A DNA stretch of 29,661 nt, taken from Linderina pennispora. Taxonomy: Eukaryota; Kickxellomycota; Kickxellomycetes; Kickxellales; Kickxellaceae. The translations under genes and the position numbers were made by a program. How positions within the stretch are numbered: the first letter of the stretch is position 1; each line of letters starts with the position of its first letter. A model generated the notes under the pieces. It did no database searches. It was not told the origin of the DNA and was given only the letters and a program-made list of their open reading frames with translations. Below are positions 10,886-19,975 of the stretch, in pieces. The stretch covers positions 1 to 29,661 of the forward strand of contig NW_024468369.1 in NCBI RefSeq assembly GCF_002104995.1, read 5' to 3'.

Positions 10886-12616
10886 ATGTTAGCAGACACC
10901 AACAGTGCGCTCAACTTTAGTGATTTTCCAAGCATCGTCCTGACGCAGATAGTCCAGCTGGCAACAGACAGCGGGAACCCACTGTCTACTGACAAATACG
11001 ATATGCCTATGGAGCTAAACCGCCTGCTTCTGTCGCTAATGGCGGTCTGTCGCAGCATGCGTGCTGTCAGCGCGCCCCTGTTCTACCACACCGCCTTTAT
11101 GTGCCTAGGGAATGTCAGCCCTGACAAGAAGCGGCACATACCAGATTGGCCCAAGTCAGAGCTGTTTGACATTCGAAACATTTTCCAAGCCGGATGTGCA
11201 TGCTACATCCGCCGTCTCGCCATGTACTGGAACACATACGACGGCATCGACCATGACCTGATGGCTACTGTACCAGATATGCTAATGGCCAAAGTGCCGG
11301 TGAACATCGCCGAGTTAAAGCTCACCTTTGTAGGCTTGGCTGATCGCGAAAAGCTTAAACCCAACGACAACGACACCACATACCCCAGCCTGTTCAAAAT
11401 CCTTACTTCATTTGCCCCCGACACTCGCCGTATAGCTGTGCATTGGGCGCGGGGTGCTAGTCGTACTGAATATGAGACACGATACCTTCGAGAACGCCGG
11501 TACAGGCACGCACAGATCGAGTACGATTCGCTGCCGCACAAAGATGGAGGGCTCGACATCATGTCGAAGGGACCCGTTTTGGATAGCGTGGTGATGTTCT
11601 TGCGCCAGCGTGCACCTAAACTTCAGTCTCTAAGCCTGAATATAGGGCGGCACCCATCTCTCCAGTATTTTGTGGACCGACTCGGAGAAGAACATCTGGT
11701 ATTCCCCCAGCTGGCCGAGTTAACCGTTACTTCGCGCATAGTGCACTATGACCAGCCGGTCTGCCTCGGATACAACATGTTTCCAGTCCTACGGCGGTTC
11801 AGCAGTCCCAAAGACTTCCCCTTCTGCGACGGCACTGGGCTTCTGAACAACCCCAGTGGAATAGAATCCGTGAGGATGACCCTGAGCCACGACACAGTCG
11901 AAAAGCTGGATCAGCTGGGGGCGTTCCGCAAGGACATGTACCCAAATCTGAAGACCATATATGTAGCCTGCAGACTATCAAACGGCTCCGTACTGTTCCA
12001 TGACAATCCCCATGGGTTGTTCAAGAAGGTGGTGGAGATGGCACAGAACCCGCAAAAACTCATCTTTACAGTCACCGGGAGCCTTGATCCCGATATTTGC
12101 ATTAGTGTGTTGGCTGGCAAGCAGCTGACTGTGCTGCAGTGCACGTACACCAAGCTGACTTGGATTGAGATCCTCAAGATCTGCCGCAAAGTGCCGTCTC
12201 TGCGCCATGTATCGTTTGCGCTGAATGCCATTGATGAGGGTATTTCCAACAGGATCGTTGATGAAGGCTACAATGTCCAGGACGTGCTGTGTGTGCGCTC
12301 AATTGAGCTTGTCGGGTTTCGTACTACAGAGCGGATGCAAACTGGCGCCGAGAACGCAGTCTCTTTGGCCGCTATGCTTCCGTTACTTAAGCGTATATCC
12401 ATTCCGATGGGTTGCCTTCATGACAAGTGGGTGTTGGCTGATTACCAAAAGGATGCTGTTGCCCAGCCAAGGTTCTCGCAGTACACCCACTTGAAGAATG
12501 TGGACTTTGACATCAATGAGAGGTTTGTCTATCACCCGACTCCGCCTCCAGCTGATAATCCAGACAACCCTTTGCACCTGGATAACGATCGCCCGGCGAT
12601 TACCACTTACATTTAG
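10886..12616 (+). CDS. F-box/leucine-rich-like protein, copy 2 (intact)
   Basis: Intact frame of 576 residues from the ATG at 10886. The frame is open further upstream (to an ATG at 10667, 649 residues). I prefer 10886 because copy 3 has the same MLAD N-terminus at its best start, and the segment before it is leader-like. The F-box-like part spans residues 8-70 (FPSIVLTQIVQL ... LNRLLLSLMAVCRSMRAVSAPLFYH). The rest is a string of irregular leucine-rich repeats (LQSLSLNIGR, LAELTVTSR, LKTIYVACRL, LRHVSFALNA). Such proteins usually bind Skp1 through the F-box and substrates through the LRR arc. The exact target is unknown. It is the middle gene of a three-copy forward array. Confidence 0.85.
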   Translation: MLADTNSALNFSDFPSIVLTQIVQLATDSGNPLSTDKYDMPMELNRLLLSLMAVCRSMRAVSAPLFYHTAFMCLGNVSPDKKRHIPDWPKSELFDIRNIFQAGCACYIRRLAMYWNTYDGIDHDLMATVPDMLMAKVPVNIAELKLTFVGLADREKLKPNDNDTTYPSLFKILTSFAPDTRRIAVHWARGASRTEYETRYLRERRYRHAQIEYDSLPHKDGGLDIMSKGPVLDSVVMFLRQRAPKLQSLSLNIGRHPSLQYFVDRLGEEHLVFPQLAELTVTSRIVHYDQPVCLGYNMFPVLRRFSSPKDFPFCDGTGLLNNPSGIESVRMTLSHDTVEKLDQLGAFRKDMYPNLKTIYVACRLSNGSVLFHDNPHGLFKKVVEMAQNPQKLIFTVTGSLDPDICISVLAGKQLTVLQCTYTKLTWIEILKICRKVPSLRHVSFALNAIDEGISNRIVDEGYNVQDVLCVRSIELVGFRTTERMQTGAENAVSLAAMLPLLKRISIPMGCLHDKWVLADYQKDAVAQPRFSQYTHLKNVDFDINERFVYHPTPPPADNPDNPLHLDNDRPAITTYI

Positions 12617-13012
12617 TTCACTTTCTTTTGAATGCATCCTATTTGCATATCTGCTGTGATGGTCTATCAGGCCTGCTATGGCTGCTGCCCCAGTGCTGTA
12701 AATGAATATATGGACATATGTATGCATGTTTGGATGCGTTGTTTCCTGAAGAAAGCAAAGGAAACAGATTGAGCACGTCGCTACTGCTGCTGTATACTTC
12801 CTCGGCTGCAGCTGTTGCATGTGGTAGTGGCTATATTCTTGTTGACTACTGGGCCAGGCCACTCTGGGTCAACTGATATGTGGGTCAGTTGTGGCCAACT
12901 TGGCTGCATGGCATTGCCGATTGTATACTGCAGTAAACATTCATGGGCAACAGCTATGCAAATGGTATATCTGGTGTTCACACCAGTGAAGAATTGAAAA
13001 CGCACTGTTTAT
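12617..13012. other. Intergenic, 0.4 kb, between convergent genes
   Basis: This AT-rich spacer separates the 3' end of F-box-like copy 2 from the 3' end of the minus-strand orphan gene. No gene is supported. Confidence 0.5.
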
Positions 13013-13013
13013 T
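13008..13013 (-). terminator. Poly(A) signal AATAAA overlapping a stop codon
   Basis: The minus strand reads TGAATAAA, so the poly(A) hexamer begins at the last base of the orphan gene's TGA stop (13013-13015). A very short 3' UTR is implied. Confidence 0.5.
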
Positions 13014-13918
13014 CATGCCTTGACAAGCCGAATTCGTAGCATACGATCAAGGCGGCTATTCTTCAGATAGAGAACGTCATCGATAGTCTCACAAGTGAAC
13101 AAAGCATGGTCATATTCAGGAACGATCATGAGTTCCTTTTCATAAAAACCAAGACAATAGCCGTCGTGCTCATAAAAATACTCGTCTTCTTCCTCGCATA
13201 AGACTACCAAGGAGAATACTTTGCCGTCGTGAACCTCGATTCCCCCTCCATCCTTCAGCCTAAATTCTCCGTTCAACAGACGCTTAAACATCTGGCGCTC
13301 CTCAAACAGCCTGCCCTCTTCCTTGAACCGTTTAATAGCGCTGGCGTCCTTATGCACTGCTAGTAAAAATCTGAATTTGAGGGACCTGGAGAACGTGTAG
13401 CTGTTCTCTAGATGATTGACATCGAAACACTGCTCAACACCATCCTCATACACAATAAAGAAGTGGCTGCAGTACTCATCTGCGGCCCTTGTTGTCTCTG
13501 CAAACTTTGCAACGTCCTTCGTGCTATATCGACCCAAAGCCGTGTTGCAATTAGACAGATCCTCAATCAAGGTATCCCTAGACTCTTCGCAGATAGAGTA
13601 GACAGCTGGTGGCTTGGGATTGAAATTGAGGCCATTTCGCTCCTGAAGGCTAGACCCCTTCTCTGGATCACTGGGATAGTACCGCGTCATAAGGGTGATG
13701 TAGTTCCGAGAGATGTAGTCGCATTTTAATGGACCACCATAAACATTTTAGACCATGAAGTAAGCCCTCTCCAGCACAATGAAGCCTGGGCGGTATATCC
13801 CCTGCTTCTCGGTAGCCTGCTGCTCGGTTTCAATATCAGTGAACGGCCATCGCATATCAATAATGCAGGGACAGATGGTGTCGCGATCAACGTGGGCCGG
13901 AAGATAAGTTGAAGTCAT
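13013..13918 (-). pseudogene. Orphan protein gene interrupted by one in-frame TAA
   Basis: From an ATG at 13918 one frame runs for 301 codons to the TGA at 13013-13015. A single TAA at 13748-13750, after 56 codons, interrupts it. The sequence after that stop stays in the same frame and is protein-like at once (GGPLKCDYISRNYITLMTRYY). The first in-frame Met after the stop is at 13690 and would give a 225-residue product. The C-terminal half is rich in charged and aromatic residues (VVLCEEEDEYFYEHDGYCLGFYEKE). I see no signal peptide, membrane helix or known motif and do not recognise the family. A good TATA box lies 74 nt upstream of 13918, and a poly(A) signal overlaps the final stop. No GT-AG intron that removes the TAA and keeps frame could be found. 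A nonsense mutation, a shorter start at 13690, or a base error are the options. Confidence 0.6.
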
Positions 13919-13991
13919 AGCAAGGATACAAAGAAATGTGAGTGCAGAAATGAAAATGGATAAGCATGCAAAAGAAAGCGGGAACCCAGAT

Positions 13992-14000
13992 CTTTTATAG
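13992..14000 (-). promoter_or_regulatory. TATA box of the orphan gene
   Basis: CTATAAAAG on the minus strand, 74 nt upstream of the ATG at 13918. This is ideal spacing for a short 5' UTR. Confidence 0.55.
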
Positions 14001-14183
14001 ACAGCATTTAGGGTGGAATGGCTGCGGAATGTTTGCTTTTGGTAGGTTCAAAGGGTTAGGATTTCCATGCAATTTCGGCTAGAAAGAGCACTGCGAAAAA
14101 GGATGTTGCATTGGGGTATTCTGGCCGACCTTGTATTGAGGCAGTCCATATGTAGTCTTTTCCTAGATGCCGAGCGAGAGGCA

Positions 14184-14191
14184 TATATAAA
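14184..14191 (+). promoter_or_regulatory. TATA box without an obvious gene
   Basis: TATATAAA on the plus strand. About 180 nt of pyrimidine-rich leader-like sequence follow, up to an ATG at 14372 that reads only 19 codons before TGA. The promoter may drive a non-coding transcript or be the remnant of a lost gene. Confidence 0.35.
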
Positions 14192-15167
14192 CGTTAACCC
14201 TCAGAAGAATACGTGTTCTCAAGCTCACCAGAATTAGGTTGTCCTCATCTCATTGCTCCATTTCTTATATTTTGCTACCTGGTCTAATACTGGGCCTGAT
14301 TCTCTCACCTTTTCTTTCTTGCTTTTTTTTCCTTAATACTTTCTTTGCACTCTTTTACACTATCTCCGTACATGTATCTTCAGGTGTTTCAGCCTGCTCT
14401 TCAGTTTGTTGTAGAGCCCATAACCTTCTGACAGTGTGCCTGTGCCTGTTGTCGTTTTTATATGTATGCAGGGCCCAACACATTATGTAGCTCGGCTGAA
14501 GCATTGCTTGTATGTTTAACACTTTGTGCCTGAAAGATTTGTCAACGCCATAAGACCACCGTACGTATTCTCTGACCTTTCCGCTTTGTGTGCTAGCTGC
14601 GAGAGCCATCGGCCAGCCAACAAGACGGGCTGGTATCGAGTGTTAGGGCTGTGGGCATACTCTTGAATGGTGTACGGCGCATGGCGCATGGCAGACAGCG
14701 TAGCCGATGTAGTCATCAGTGTGCTGAAACTGCTCGTGATCTATTGTGAAATTAATCTAAATGAGAACAGAGTCTACAGCGCATATGCCACGGATTACCA
14801 CAATCTGAGTAGGCAGATGTATTGTACACAGGGACGAGCCTATTGCTTTGTCCAGGGTGGTAGTGACAATGGTAAGCGACCTGGCTTCATATCGTACCTC
14901 TGCATTGGTGTTTTTGAGGTCCTTGCTGTATGTAGTGTAGCATTGTATAGCGGTAATCCTCACCGTTGCTGATTCATGGATCTATTTGCAACCATTTGAT
15001 TTGCCGCCAGCAACTGATGTGGCCAAATCAGCAAACACCACTGCACATAGCATTGGACTCTTCATGCGATTAACAGGCCGCAGCTCAGCCAGGTGGTTAT
15101 CCAAATAATCTTTTTCTTGTTTTTCCACCCCGCTAAACTAGTACATTACATACCAATTCTTTCTACT

Positions 15168-16754
15168 ATGCTGGCAGATGCGTTATCTATTAACGACCTT
15201 GCCAACGGCCATGTTCTCAAGCGGGTACTGCCAATGATATGTGACAAGATACTCGACTCCAGCTTCTGTATCGAGGAGTACCGCGAGATGGTTGGGCTTG
15301 CGGCCGTCTCACACCGGTGGCACGAGCTGCTGCAGCCATACTTTTACCGTACAGTTATCGCTCAGCGCATTGAAGTCAAGAACAAATCCAAGCCTTGGGC
15401 CAAGTCCCTCCTCAAAAGGAAAAAACGAATGGCCGGTCCACGGTTCAGATGGCAGTCGAATGTGGAGAATGTTGTTGCAGCCGGAAAGTCGCACCGGACA
15501 CGGGAGATACGGATTGTCCAGAGAGCCTCTGGCACCATGGTCACACTTGAGGATGTGCTGCGTGGTCTTGGCTTTGATGCTGGAGACTGGTCGGGCGTCA
15601 CTGCCATCCGTTTCATCGGTGCATTCACACAGTATGAGCCTTTTTCTGACAAAGATACCCAGTCAGCGTGTGCGTATTTCCTCAAAACGTTCCCAAACGT
15701 AACTGAGCTTGATTGCACGCAGGCACATTGTGCCAAGGATCCTGCAGATTCTTTCCTTGCTAGCCTCACTAGATGGTACATTCCTCAGCTGCACACCATT
15801 TACATTGACAGCTTTCTTCCCAGCTCCCCCCTTGACCACTACCCAGAACATGTCACCCGGGTGCTGATCAAGCGCTCGCTCTATCCTTATAACATGAACG
15901 TGCATCAGTTCTTGGCATCCGCGCTGAAGTATCTGTATATTGACCACATCCAGGACCACTTCAACTGGGAGCGCTTCCTGGGAGCAGACGAGGAGAGCAC
16001 AGAGTTCACGAATCTGGAAGAGCTGGTCCTCAAATTCTCTTACTGGGACCAACCACCGATAATATCGAGTCCCCTCATCAGAAAGATGAGGTTTCCTAGC
16101 CTCAAGCGGCTTACAATTTCGCGCTCGTTCTATGCCATCTCAGAGCTGTACCCCCATTTTATTGCATCGCCGCTGCAGTCGCTCTGCATCCGCGAAGAGA
16201 TGGACAAGCTCCGGCCCTTTGACACCGCAATTATTCGTTCGGTGACTGAGCTCGATATAACAGTTGTGAAGAACACTGCGCAGGTGCCAGACGGATGGGG
16301 AACTGTGTTCGCCGATCTACTTGGCACGGTGTCGACTGTTAAGAAAGCCAGGCTGACTGGGACACCGTTTATTTTCCCTGAACATATTCACTGGCTATAT
16401 CTCGAGCAGCTCACGATCATCCCAGAGACCATCGCATGGTCTAATGTCGTCAAAGTCATCAGTGAGCTTCCCCTGCTTCTCTATCTAGAGGTCAGATGCA
16501 TAGATATGGAAGATGATGTCCCTGATCTGTTCAGTCTCACCCAGAGCCGATTGGTTCGACTAGATACCCGAGTACAGATGGTTTCGCTTGGGATGAATGG
16601 GGTATGGTGTACAGCTGATAGACACAATCTGAAGGTGCTGGCTATGTGTGTCCCATCGCTGATAAAGCTCTGTGTTTCTGCCAACTATGTAAATGAATTC
16701 GAGACGTTTGCAAGCCAGTTCGGACAGTCATTCTCAGTAGCACCAATCACGTAA
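15168..16754 (+). CDS. F-box/leucine-rich-like protein, copy 3 (intact)
   Basis: Intact frame of 528 residues from the ATG at 15168, ending TAA at 16752-16754. The upstream ATG at 15093 would add 25 hydrophobic residues coded by AT-rich leader-like sequence. I chose 15168 because MLAD is shared with copy 2 and follows a pyrimidine-rich tract. The F-box-like N-terminus (HVLKRVLPMICDKIL ... VGLAAVSHRWHELLQPYFYR) keeps the VSHRW...L...FYR pattern typical of this fold. Leucine-rich repeats follow (VTELDCTQAH, LEELVLKFSY, LKRLTISRSF). A Lys/Arg-rich patch around residues 75-90 (KSLLKRKKRM) could be a nuclear localisation signal. It diverges considerably from copies 1 and 2, so the duplications are not recent. 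Confidence 0.83.
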   Translation: MLADALSINDLANGHVLKRVLPMICDKILDSSFCIEEYREMVGLAAVSHRWHELLQPYFYRTVIAQRIEVKNKSKPWAKSLLKRKKRMAGPRFRWQSNVENVVAAGKSHRTREIRIVQRASGTMVTLEDVLRGLGFDAGDWSGVTAIRFIGAFTQYEPFSDKDTQSACAYFLKTFPNVTELDCTQAHCAKDPADSFLASLTRWYIPQLHTIYIDSFLPSSPLDHYPEHVTRVLIKRSLYPYNMNVHQFLASALKYLYIDHIQDHFNWERFLGADEESTEFTNLEELVLKFSYWDQPPIISSPLIRKMRFPSLKRLTISRSFYAISELYPHFIASPLQSLCIREEMDKLRPFDTAIIRSVTELDITVVKNTAQVPDGWGTVFADLLGTVSTVKKARLTGTPFIFPEHIHWLYLEQLTIIPETIAWSNVVKVISELPLLLYLEVRCIDMEDDVPDLFSLTQSRLVRLDTRVQMVSLGMNGVWCTADRHNLKVLAMCVPSLIKLCVSANYVNEFETFASQFGQSFSVAPIT

Positions 16755-18120
16755 TGCCAGTAATATATCGCTTCAGCGCGAACCAGGCGTTCTTGAAGGA
16801 GGTGAAGGTATGCTCAAATATGGCCCAAGAGGCAACCAAGCAATGGCATCTGGGTGAGCAGTCGTGCATTCCCGGCATGGAATCTATACTGACATCAGTA
16901 GCAGCTGTGGGATGCAGGATGGACCACAGACATCTGGCAGAAAGTAATGCGAGTTTGTGTGCAACCGTGCTAGCCTATAGCTTAAGCGGCATTAGCATAA
17001 TCCTGGTTGGAAGAGTCAGTTTGGAGGGTGATTTGCTTTGCGCTCATTCGCCAAAAGTGTGGTCTCGTCCGGGCTTTGGTTAGACCAAAATACCGAGCAC
17101 GGCTCTGGGCGAGTGCGGGTGCCAGAGATCTGCACGAGACCACATTCTGAGCTTCCTTCTTCGGCAGCTCGTGTTCCGATCAACCTGCGCCTGTGGAGGA
17201 GCTGTGCACCCCTCCCCCAAAGCCCTTCAGCATTTGTGTCGACTCCAGCCGAAGGGAGCTTGTCTGAACACGCCCAGCGGCTAGGCAGACATGATTCGAC
17301 TGCATTACACCAAGAGCTGGGCAATACCGGCTGCGCTCGCGCCACTCCCCTGTGCAGACTGTCTATGAAAGTGCAGCGTGCGTTGTGCTCGGCCAGCCTG
17401 TCCACTCCAAATCTATGGGCTGGCTAACAGCACTGACAAAAGGACTTTCGGTTCTAGCAGATACGGATAGTTCCTGCCCTCTCTCTCCGTCCGCCCGTTC
17501 CCCCACCTCCTCAATTCGGTATTTTGATAACCAATCGGGAAAGAGCAGCCGAGCGATGCATGCGCAAACACAGCTCAACAGAGCAGTACTGCCGGACACG
17601 GCGGGGATTGGCATATGTGCCATCAGGCGGGCGACAACATAGGCAGAAGGACGGGGTCGAGTGAGCTCGGGGACAGCCCTTTGCTAGTCAATTGGGGGGA
17701 AAGCTTGCTGTCACATTAGGCAGATGGCTCTTTTTTTATCGACACATTCCAATTAGATGCCTTCCTGTGCGACCAGGGGGCTCGCACTGGCCGTCGATAA
17801 GCTAAGCTAGGCGCCCAAGTGGGACGCTGGCTCCAGCTATGGCAGGTTGAACAGCTATTTGTCTTGCAAAGGCTGGTTTGTGCGGGGGAGCAGGCGTTGG
17901 GAGAACGAGGGACCAGGGATATATAAGAAGGCACGGGCTCTGCCAAAGCGCCTCTCCCACTCCAATGTCCAAACCTGAACAGTAATAACCGCATCTCTTA
18001 TAATATTATTCCTTCATAATCTGTGCTAGTGCCCTTCGTCTTCAAGCCGGAACAACACTCTGTATTCTTTAATCGTCAAGCTATTCTAAACCCCTCTCTG
18101 AAGGAGACACAATCATACCA
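16755..18120. other. Long upstream region of the sugar transporter, 1.37 kb
   Basis: No gene is supported. Two 129-codon ORFs on opposite strands over about 17016-17427 overlap each other and lack domain character. The part before the transporter carries a TATA box (17920), a CCAAT box (17531-17535) and two GCGGGG elements that fit the CreA/Mig1 core SYGGRG (near 17601 and 17882). A carbon-regulated promoter is plausible but not shown. Confidence 0.5.
17920..17927 (+). promoter_or_regulatory. TATA box of the sugar transporter gene
   Basis: TATATAAG lies 201 nt upstream of the ATG. A pyrimidine- and A/T-rich stretch follows that would form a 5' UTR of about 170 nt. Confidence 0.55.
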
Positions 18121-19626
18121 ATGTCTGTCGACTCACGCTCACTGGGCGTAACCAAGTACCAGGTGTTCTGCTCAATGATGGCTGCCCTGGGCAGTGTCAA
18201 CTTTGGCTGGAACATTGGTGTCATCAACATTCCCGGCGACGTTATCTCCAACTGCGTGACCGGCGAGAAGCACTACTACGGCCCCTTCCCCTCGTGTATC
18301 CCGACCGAGTCTACCATCTGGGGCGTGGCTGTCGGCTGCTTTGCACTGGGAGCGCTTGTTGGAACCGTCGCCGGTAACCCCATCTCCGACAAGTTTGGTC
18401 GCAAGTTTGTGCTCACCTGGGGCCCTCTGTTTGCGCTGGTTGGCGGCCTTCTCCTGGCAACCACAACAACGCTGGCGCAGCTCATTATTGGCCGTCTGTT
18501 CGTCGGTTTCGCTGCTGGTTTCTGCAACGGTGCCCTGTCGGTCTATGTCGGCGAGATCACCACCCCCAAGGCCCGTGATGTGCTCGGCGGAACTCTCCAG
18601 CTGGCCACCAACGTCGGTATTCTGCTAGCCAATGTGCTGTCGCTGGGTCTGTCAAAGCCGCCGCTCTGGCGCGTTCTCTTCAGCTTCACAGGAATCTTCG
18701 GTATCGCCACCACCCTGCTGTTCCCGATCTGTGTCGAGTCGCCCAAGTGGCTCGTCTCCCGCGGCCGCGTCGAGGAGGCCCGTGCTGCCCTGCTGAAGCT
18801 GCGCAAGGATGCTGACATCGAGCAGGAGCTTCAGGACATGGTCGATGACGATGCCAAGGAGAAGGCGCGCGCCACCGAGGTCCCCAAGGTCAATGTCATG
18901 GATCTCATCCTCGGCCGCACCCCCGATAACCTCCGCCATCAGTTTGTCGTTGTCTGCATGCTCATGTTCTTCCAGCAGCTGTCTGGTATCAACGCTGTTA
19001 TTTTCTACTCGACCCAGATCTTCAACCGCACCACCAAGGACGATCCGGCAAACATCCCAACGCTTGCTCAGATCCTGTCGTGCGTCATTTCGATCGTTGC
19101 TGCCATCTTCACCTTTGTTGGCATGCTTCTTGGCGCTCGCTTCGGCCGCCGTACCCTGATGCTCCTGTCGCACGGCACCATGGCTCTCTTCTCGATGCTG
19201 ATGGCTGTCGGCTCCATCAAGGGCATTGACGGCCTTGTCATCACCATGGTCTTCCTGTACAACGTGTTCTTCAACTTTGGTGTCGGCCCGCTGCCGTGGG
19301 CGGCGGCATCTGAGATGACCCCGGCCTACGCCATGTCTGCCATGGCTGCTGTTGGCGGTGCCGTCAACTACGCCTTTACCTTCGCCATCGGAGTGTTTTT
19401 CCCGCCAATGCAGGAAGGTCTGGGTGACTACACCTTCTTCTTCTTCATGGGCTTCAACATTGCCGCCTTCATCTTCTGCTTCTTCTTCCTGCCCGAGACC
19501 AAGGGGCTCAAGGTTGAGGATGTCGTTGCTGTCCACTCGGTTGGCCTGCATGTTGTTCTGGGAAGCAAGTGGCAGGTCAAGGCGCCTGGCGCTGAGGATG
19601 GCGACGATTACGAGAAGAAGGCCTAG
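18121..19626 (+). CDS. GLUT/SLC2-like sugar transporter (MFS)
   Basis: Intact 501-residue protein, the usual size of the family, with twelve hydrophobic segments. Diagnostic motifs in order: a membrane-1 start (GSVNFGWNIGVINIPG), a long first outer loop with two cysteines, DKFGRKF near residue 90, VGEITTPKARDVLGG, VESPKWLVSRGR near 203, FFQQLSGINAVIFYS near 283 in helix 7, GARFGRR near 340 and PETKGL near 457 after helix 12. QLS in helix 7 is the glucose-type signature of animal GLUTs, and the overall style is closer to facilitative GLUTs than to yeast HXTs. VESPK replaces the usual PESPR. Expected role: plasma-membrane hexose uptake. Many GC-ending codons suggest high expression. The acidic/basic C-tail (EDGDDYEKKA) is cytosolic. 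Confidence 0.93.
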   Translation: MSVDSRSLGVTKYQVFCSMMAALGSVNFGWNIGVINIPGDVISNCVTGEKHYYGPFPSCIPTESTIWGVAVGCFALGALVGTVAGNPISDKFGRKFVLTWGPLFALVGGLLLATTTTLAQLIIGRLFVGFAAGFCNGALSVYVGEITTPKARDVLGGTLQLATNVGILLANVLSLGLSKPPLWRVLFSFTGIFGIATTLLFPICVESPKWLVSRGRVEEARAALLKLRKDADIEQELQDMVDDDAKEKARATEVPKVNVMDLILGRTPDNLRHQFVVVCMLMFFQQLSGINAVIFYSTQIFNRTTKDDPANIPTLAQILSCVISIVAAIFTFVGMLLGARFGRRTLMLLSHGTMALFSMLMAVGSIKGIDGLVITMVFLYNVFFNFGVGPLPWAAASEMTPAYAMSAMAAVGGAVNYAFTFAIGVFFPPMQEGLGDYTFFFFMGFNIAAFIFCFFFLPETKGLKVEDVVAVHSVGLHVVLGSKWQVKAPGAEDGDDYEKKA

Positions 19627-19975
19627 ACTCTTATCTCAATAGCTTTATTGCCAAATCCAACACGTATCTTGCGCTGATTATCCAGGGATCGGAAAACTGG
19701 TTTGGTTGTTGGTCGATCAATAGCGTGCCCGCGTGACACCTTCGGAGAACAAGAGCACAAAACCTGTCTGAGCATCTTTGCCATTGTGTCTTTGTAATTC
19801 AAATCCAACTTCATGGTGGTATCTGGAAACAAACCTCCCGGCATGTTGCTACTGCTCAATAGAAATGGCTCCAAAATAGCGGTTCGCAGTGGCCAATTCC
19901 AAACTGCTGTTGACAAAGCAAAGGATAAAGGTATTTAAAAAATAGAACAAAACAAGTCACAAGAAGAAACAAATG
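19627..19975. other. Spacer between convergent transporter and Wee1 genes
   Basis: 350 nt, tail to tail. The only AATAAA on the minus strand is at 19643-19648, next to the transporter stop, so the Wee1 3' UTR may span the whole spacer. A 97-codon minus ORF (19623-19916) crosses it but has no domain character and is not called. Confidence 0.45.

Larger units (their letters stand above)
13919..15167. other. Intergenic, 1.25 kb, with divergent TATA boxes
   Basis: It holds the promoter of the minus-strand orphan gene (TATA at 13992) and a second TATA box pointing right (14184). A pyrimidine-rich leader follows the latter, but no convincing coding region. ORFs at 14239-14490 (non-ATG start, hydrophobic) and 14667-14972 are not supported. 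The last part must hold the promoter of F-box-like copy 3. Confidence 0.5.

Noticed and set aside
14239-14490. 83-codon hydrophobic plus-strand ORF
   Set aside because: Starts at a non-ATG codon; hydrophobicity comes from a T-rich leader.
14667-14972. 101-codon plus-strand ORF
   Set aside because: No recognisable domain, AT-rich codons unlike other genes here; could be chance.
17016-17427. 129-codon ORFs on both strands
   Set aside because: They overlap each other on opposite strands and show no domain; neither is preferable.
18652-19551. 299-codon minus-strand ORF
   Set aside because: Antisense shadow of the sugar transporter.
19623-19916. 97-codon minus-strand ORF between transporter and Wee1
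   Set aside because: Overlaps the transporter stop, has no domain, and is more likely Wee1 3' UTR.
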